Shown here piece by piece: positions 60,722 through 64,000 of a DNA stretch of 64,000 bases. Position 1 is the first letter of the stretch; the number at the start of each line of letters is the position of its first letter. The position numbers were made by a program, and so were the translations under genes. This stretch comes from Burkholderia multivorans ATCC BAA-247 (GTDB lineage: Bacteria; Pseudomonadota; Gammaproteobacteria; Burkholderiales; Burkholderiaceae): contig NZ_CP009831.1 of assembly GCF_000959525.1 (NCBI RefSeq), forward strand, positions 620,001-684,000, given 5' to 3'. The notes below the pieces were generated by a model, which was given only the letters and a program-made list of their open reading frames with translations, did not search any database and had not been told where the DNA came from.

Positions 60722-61951
60722 CTACGCCGGTGCCCGCTTGCGCTCGAGCGTCGCCGCCCACACGACGAGCGCCGCCGCGCTGACGGTCGCGCCGAGCACG
60801 CATACGCCGCTCCATCCCGCGTACGCATACATCGACGTCGAGGCGATCGCGCCGAGCCCGCTGCCGGCCGAATAGAACAGCATGTAGCAGCCGACGACAC
60901 GCGCATGCGCATCGGGGCGTACGCCGAGAATCATGCTCTGATTGACGACGTGAACGGCCTGTCCGCCGACGTCGAGCAGCACGATCCCGACGATCAGCAG
61001 CGCGATCGACGTTTCGCCGAACGCGAGCGGCAGCCATGACGACACGAGCAGCGCGAGTGCGGCGCCGGTCGTCGCCTGACCGTATCCGCGATCGGCGAGC
61101 CGGCCCGCGCGGGCGGCCGCGGCCGCGCCGAGCGCGCCGACGAGGCCGAACGCGCCGATCTGCGTATGCGACATCGCATGCGGCGGCGCGCTGAGCGGCA
61201 GCACGAGCGCGCTCCAGAAAATGCTGAACGCCGCGAACATCAGCAGCGCGATCGCACCGCGCACGCGCAGCGTGCGTTCGTCGCGCAGCAGCGACGCCAT
61301 CGAGCGCAGCAGCGCCGCATAGCCGATCCGTTCGCGCGGTGCGTCCGTGTCCGGCAGGAGCCGCGACAGCCCGACGAGCATCGCGATCGCGAGCGCCCCC
61401 GACACGAGATAGACGGCACGCCAGCCGGCGACGTCGGTCACCGCGCCCGCGACCGAACGCGCGGCCAGCAGCCCGATCACGACGCCGCCCTGCGCGGCGC
61501 CGACCACGCGGCCGCGTTCGCCGGCGCCCGCGAGTGCGGCCGAACAGGCGATCAATCCCTGCGTCATCGCGGTGCCGAGCAGGCCGACCGCGACCATGCC
61601 GACGAGCAGCGCGATGCGTGTCGACGCGGCGGCGACGCCGACGCAGGCCGCCGCGAGCAGCACGAGCTGGACGGCGAGCAGCCGCTTGCGATTCAGGCGA
61701 TCGCCGAGCGGCACGACGAACAGCAGCGCGAGCGCACAGCCGAGCTGCGTGGCTGTGACGACCGCACCGATCGCGGCCGCCGGCACCGCGAAATCGCGTG
61801 CGATCGCGTCGAGAAGCGGCTGCGCGTAGTAGACGTTCGCCACGCTTGCCGCACAACATGTCGCCAGCAGCGCGACGCGCGCGGTAGAGAGGCGATCCGC
61901 GCACGGACCGGCGCCGTGCGCCGCGGCGCCGGAAGAACAGGAAGAAGTCAT
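60722..61951 (-). CDS. MFS transporter (DHA1/YnfM-like)
   Basis: 409 aa twelve-helix major-facilitator exporter. It begins LSTARVALLATCCAASVANVYYAQPLLDAIARDFAVPAAAIGAVVTATQLGCALALLFVVPLGDRLNRKRLL, with the VVPLGDRLNRKR motif A between helices 2 and 3 and a typical 4-5 region. It is divergent from an HxlR regulator across 154 bases containing two inverted copies of a 17-base site, so it is probably the regulator's target. The ATG at 61951 is chosen for length. Substrate unknown. The IS boundary lies about 30 bases beyond its stop. Confidence 0.88.
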   Translation of the reverse strand: MTSSCSSGAAAHGAGPCADRLSTARVALLATCCAASVANVYYAQPLLDAIARDFAVPAAAIGAVVTATQLGCALALLFVVPLGDRLNRKRLLAVQLVLLAAACVGVAAASTRIALLVGMVAVGLLGTAMTQGLIACSAALAGAGERGRVVGAAQGGVVIGLLAARSVAGAVTDVAGWRAVYLVSGALAIAMLVGLSRLLPDTDAPRERIGYAALLRSMASLLRDERTLRVRGAIALLMFAAFSIFWSALVLPLSAPPHAMSHTQIGAFGLVGALGAAAAARAGRLADRGYGQATTGAALALLVSSWLPLAFGETSIALLIVGIVLLDVGGQAVHVVNQSMILGVRPDAHARVVGCYMLFYSAGSGLGAIASTSMYAYAGWSGVCVLGATVSAAALVVWAATLERKRAPA

Positions 61952-61972
61952 CGGTTTTGTCGTGCCTGATGT

Positions 61973-62026
61973 AGTTGCAAATTGAAACTGGCTGGAGTGT
62001 AGGAAAAGTAGTTTTAAAATGCAACT
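61973..62026. promoter_or_regulatory. Inverted pair of 17-base sites between MFS and hxlR genes
   Basis: AGTTGCAAATTGAAACT (61973-61989) and, on the opposite strand, AGTTGCATTTTAAAACT (62010-62026) agree in 14 of 17 positions. This is a convincing operator for a dimeric HxlR-type regulator acting on both genes. Confidence 0.65.
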
Positions 62027-62105
62027 CGTTGTGCGATGGGCATGGGGCCCGGGCACGGATCGCCGGTGTCGCCGTGCAGGCGCCGGCAGGCCAGTGGAGG
62101 AGAGG

Positions 62106-62576
62106 ATGGCGAGGCAGAAAAGTCTGGCGGATTCGCATTGCCCGGTCGCGCGCGCGACCGACATCGTCGGCGATCGCTGGGCGCTGCTGATCGTGCGCGA
62201 CGCGTTCGACGGCGTGCGCCGGTTCGGCGATTTCCGCACGAGCCTCGGCGTCGCGAGCAACATTCTGTCGGACCGGTTGAGGATGCTCGTGGAGGCCGGC
62301 GTATTCGACGTCGTGCCGGCCTCGGACGGCAGCGCGTATCAGGAATACGTCCTGACGAAGAAGGGCGAGGGACTGTTTCCGGTCATCGTGATGCTGCGCC
62401 AGTGGGGCGAAGCGAACCTGTTCGCGCGCGGCGAGCCGCATTCGGTGCTGGTCGATCGCAAGACCGGCCGCGCGCTGCGCAAGCTCGCACTGCGGCAGGA
62501 CGACGGTCGGCCGCTGAAGCCCGCGGACACGTTCGTGAAAAAGGTCGGTGAAGCCGGCGACGCGACGCCGCGCTGA
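62106..62576 (+). CDS. HxlR-family transcriptional regulator
   Basis: 156 aa winged-helix regulator of the HxlR/YodB group. The core CPVARATDIVGDRWALLIVRDAFDGVRRFGDFRTSLGVASNILSDRLRMLVEAGVFDVVPASDGSAYQEYVLTKKGEGLFPVIVMLRQWGE contains the Cys near the N-terminus that in YodB/HypR-type relatives senses quinones or hypochlorite. The ATG at 62106 follows GGAGGAGAGG. It is divergent from an MFS exporter that is its likely target. Confidence 0.92.
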   Translation: MARQKSLADSHCPVARATDIVGDRWALLIVRDAFDGVRRFGDFRTSLGVASNILSDRLRMLVEAGVFDVVPASDGSAYQEYVLTKKGEGLFPVIVMLRQWGEANLFARGEPHSVLVDRKTGRALRKLALRQDDGRPLKPADTFVKKVGEAGDATPR

Positions 62577-62633
62577 GCGATCGGCCGCTCGTGTGCGTGC
62601 CGATCCGTATGCCCGTTGCGGCGGCCGCGCCGA

Positions 62634-64000
62634 TCAGTCCGTCGTCTGCAACGGACGGCGGCCGCCATGCGCGTCGCGATGCGCATCGGGCCGCACGCGC
62701 GTGGCGAGCAGCGCGGCCGCGATCAGCAGCGCGACCGACACGCCGGTATCGATGCGCAGCCCGTCGACCACCGGCACCGCGCCACCGCTGCCGGCCACCG
62801 CGCCGAACGCTGCAACGCCGATGGCCCCGCCGGCCTGTCGCGCGGTATTGAGCACGGCCGACGCGATACCGGCGCGCGCCGGTTCGACCGAGGCGAGTAC
62901 GGCGGTCGTCATCGCCGGCACCGCGAAACCCATCCCCGACGGAATCAGCAGGAACGGCACGAGCAGCGCGGGCAACGGCGTCGAGCCGTCGACGAAGTGC
63001 AGCGACCCGTAGCCGAACGCGGCGACGAGCGCGCCGGCGAGCATCGGCGCACGCGGCCCGTAGCGCGCGACGGCGCGGCCGCTCGCGAGATTCGCGAGCA
63101 GGAAGCCGCCGGTCAGCGGCAGGAACGCGAGTCCCGCCTGCAGCGCCGATTCGCCGCGTACGCGCTGCAGATACAGCGCGATCACGAACACGGTGCCGTA
63201 ATACGTGAGGTTGACGCAGATCCCGAACAGCACGGCCGCGTTGAACGTGCGGCGGCGGAACAGCGCGAGCGGCAGCATCGGCGTCGCCGCGCGCGATTCG
63301 ATCGCGATGAACGCGGCGGCGGCGAGCACCGCGAGCACGCAGCCGCCGGCGACGACCGGATGCGCGAGGCCGAGCGGCCGCCATTCGATTACCGCGCCGG
63401 TGAGCGCGGTCAGCATCGCGATCGCGACGAGCTGGCCGTGCACGTCGAGCGTACGCGCCTGCGGCGCGGGCGATGCCGCCGCACGATCGGCCGGCATCCA
63501 GGCGAACGCGGCCGCGAGCCCGGCCGCACAGAGCGGCAGATTGACGAGGAAGATGCTGCGCCAGCCGAACGCGGCGATCAGCGCGCCGCCGAGCACGGGG
63601 CCGGCCGCGATCGACACCGAACCGGCCGCCGTCCACGCGCCGACCGCTCGCGCACGCAGCGCCGGATCGTGCCGGCACGCATCGTTCAGCAGCGCGAGCG
63701 AGTTGGGCAGCATGGCGGCCGCGCCGACGCCTTGTACGGCACGCGCCGCGATCAGCATCGCGGGCGCCACGGCGGCGCCGCATGCGAGCGACGCGAGCGC
63801 GAACAGCGCGAGGCCCGCGACATAGACGCGACGCGCGCCGAAGCGGTCGCCGAGCGCGCCGGCAGACAGCATCAGGACCGCGAACGCGAGCGTGTACGCA
63901 TCGACGACCCATTGCAAACCGGCGACCGACAGATGCAGCGCGGCGGCCATGTGCGCGAGCGCGATATTGACGATCGTCACGTCGAGCTGCGTGACGACGA
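62634..64000 (-). CDS. DHA2-family MFS transporter, N-terminus cut by window edge
   Basis: At least 455 residues of a 14-helix EmrB/QacA-type exporter. The visible N-terminal part reads VVTQLDVTIVNIALAHMAAALHLSVAGLQWVVDAYTLAFAVLMLSAGALGDRFGARRVYVAG, including the LDVTIVNIAL motif, so about 10-20 residues and the start codon lie past base 64000. The 14-helix motif GAWTAAGSVSIAAGPVLGG and the C-terminal half are complete, ending RRPLQTTD. It lies 57 bases after the convergent hxlR gene. A different branch from the emrB-like gene at the window start. Confidence 0.9.
   Translation of the reverse strand, partial: VVTQLDVTIVNIALAHMAAALHLSVAGLQWVVDAYTLAFAVLMLSAGALGDRFGARRVYVAGLALFALASLACGAAVAPAMLIAARAVQGVGAAAMLPNSLALLNDACRHDPALRARAVGAWTAAGSVSIAAGPVLGGALIAAFGWRSIFLVNLPLCAAGLAAAFAWMPADRAAASPAPQARTLDVHGQLVAIAMLTALTGAVIEWRPLGLAHPVVAGGCVLAVLAAAAFIAIESRAATPMLPLALFRRRTFNAAVLFGICVNLTYYGTVFVIALYLQRVRGESALQAGLAFLPLTGGFLLANLASGRAVARYGPRAPMLAGALVAAFGYGSLHFVDGSTPLPALLVPFLLIPSGMGFAVPAMTTAVLASVEPARAGIASAVLNTARQAGGAIGVAAFGAVAGSGGAVPVVDGLRIDTGVSVALLIAAALLATRVRPDAHRDAHGGRRPLQTTD

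Overview
The window is a gene-dense, very GC-rich (roughly two thirds G+C) proteobacterial segment with short intergenic gaps and no rRNA, tRNA or CRISPR that I can see. Codon bias, gene families and gene order point to Burkholderia, most likely the B. cepacia complex. The order of the anthranilate dioxygenase genes (andR divergent from andAc-Ad-Ab-Aa) is the one described for B. cepacia DBO1. The wsp chemosensory operon with an upstream receiver-kinase and no wspR is the form known from B. cenocepacia. The many regulators, catabolic genes and exporters suggest a secondary chromosome rather than the core one; that is inference.

Layout. 1-4.4 kb: an EmrAB-type drug efflux pair with a MarR regulator, then a LysR and a second MarR; three similar palindromic boxes lie at their promoters. 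4.7-7.8 kb: a two-subunit aconitase X (AcnX) enzyme plus a periplasmic branched-chain-amino-acid-type binding protein. 7.8-11.3 kb: an AraC regulator translationally coupled to a small membrane protein, divergent from a FadH-type 2,4-dienoyl-CoA reductase. 11.4-11.8 kb: an unknown gene with a textbook LexA box. 11.9-21.8 kb: aromatic catabolism. It holds a LysR/quinone reductase pair, catBAC with divergent catR, and andR with andAcAdAbAa. Together these convert anthranilate to catechol and on to beta-ketoadipate enol-lactone. 22-29.2 kb: a DUF445 membrane protein, a HigBA-like toxin-antitoxin pair, an acetolactate-synthase-like enzyme with an aldehyde dehydrogenase, and a CPA1 Na+/H+ antiporter.

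29.5-38.6 kb: a complete Wsp-type surface-sensing chemosensory operon (receptor, two CheW, CheR, CheA-receiver hybrid, CheB) preceded by a soluble receiver-histidine-kinase hybrid. No GGDEF diguanylate cyclase follows it. 38.6-40 kb: a fluoride riboswitch in front of a CLC-F fluoride exporter. 40-49.9 kb: an ABC exporter, DyP peroxidase, OsmC protein, AraC regulator, MntH, a PAP2 phosphatase, an SDR, a small exported protein with an unusual leader, and an AI-2E-family permease. 50-51.2 kb: a Ysc84 lipoprotein and a DUF883 protein.

51.8-54.4 kb: an ECF42-type sigma factor with two DGPF proteins and a VOC protein. 54.6-57.1 kb: a rubrerythrin, CCG-domain Fe-S protein and DUF3501 module. 57.7-58.6 kb: a gene whose N-terminus is a transposase DNA-binding domain fused to an unrelated tail. 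58.7-60.7 kb: a truncated ISL3-family insertion sequence fused in frame to the 3' half of a mannose-1-phosphate guanylyltransferase gene, a clear rearrangement scar. 60.7-64 kb: an MFS exporter with a divergent HxlR regulator, and a second DHA2 exporter cut by the window end.
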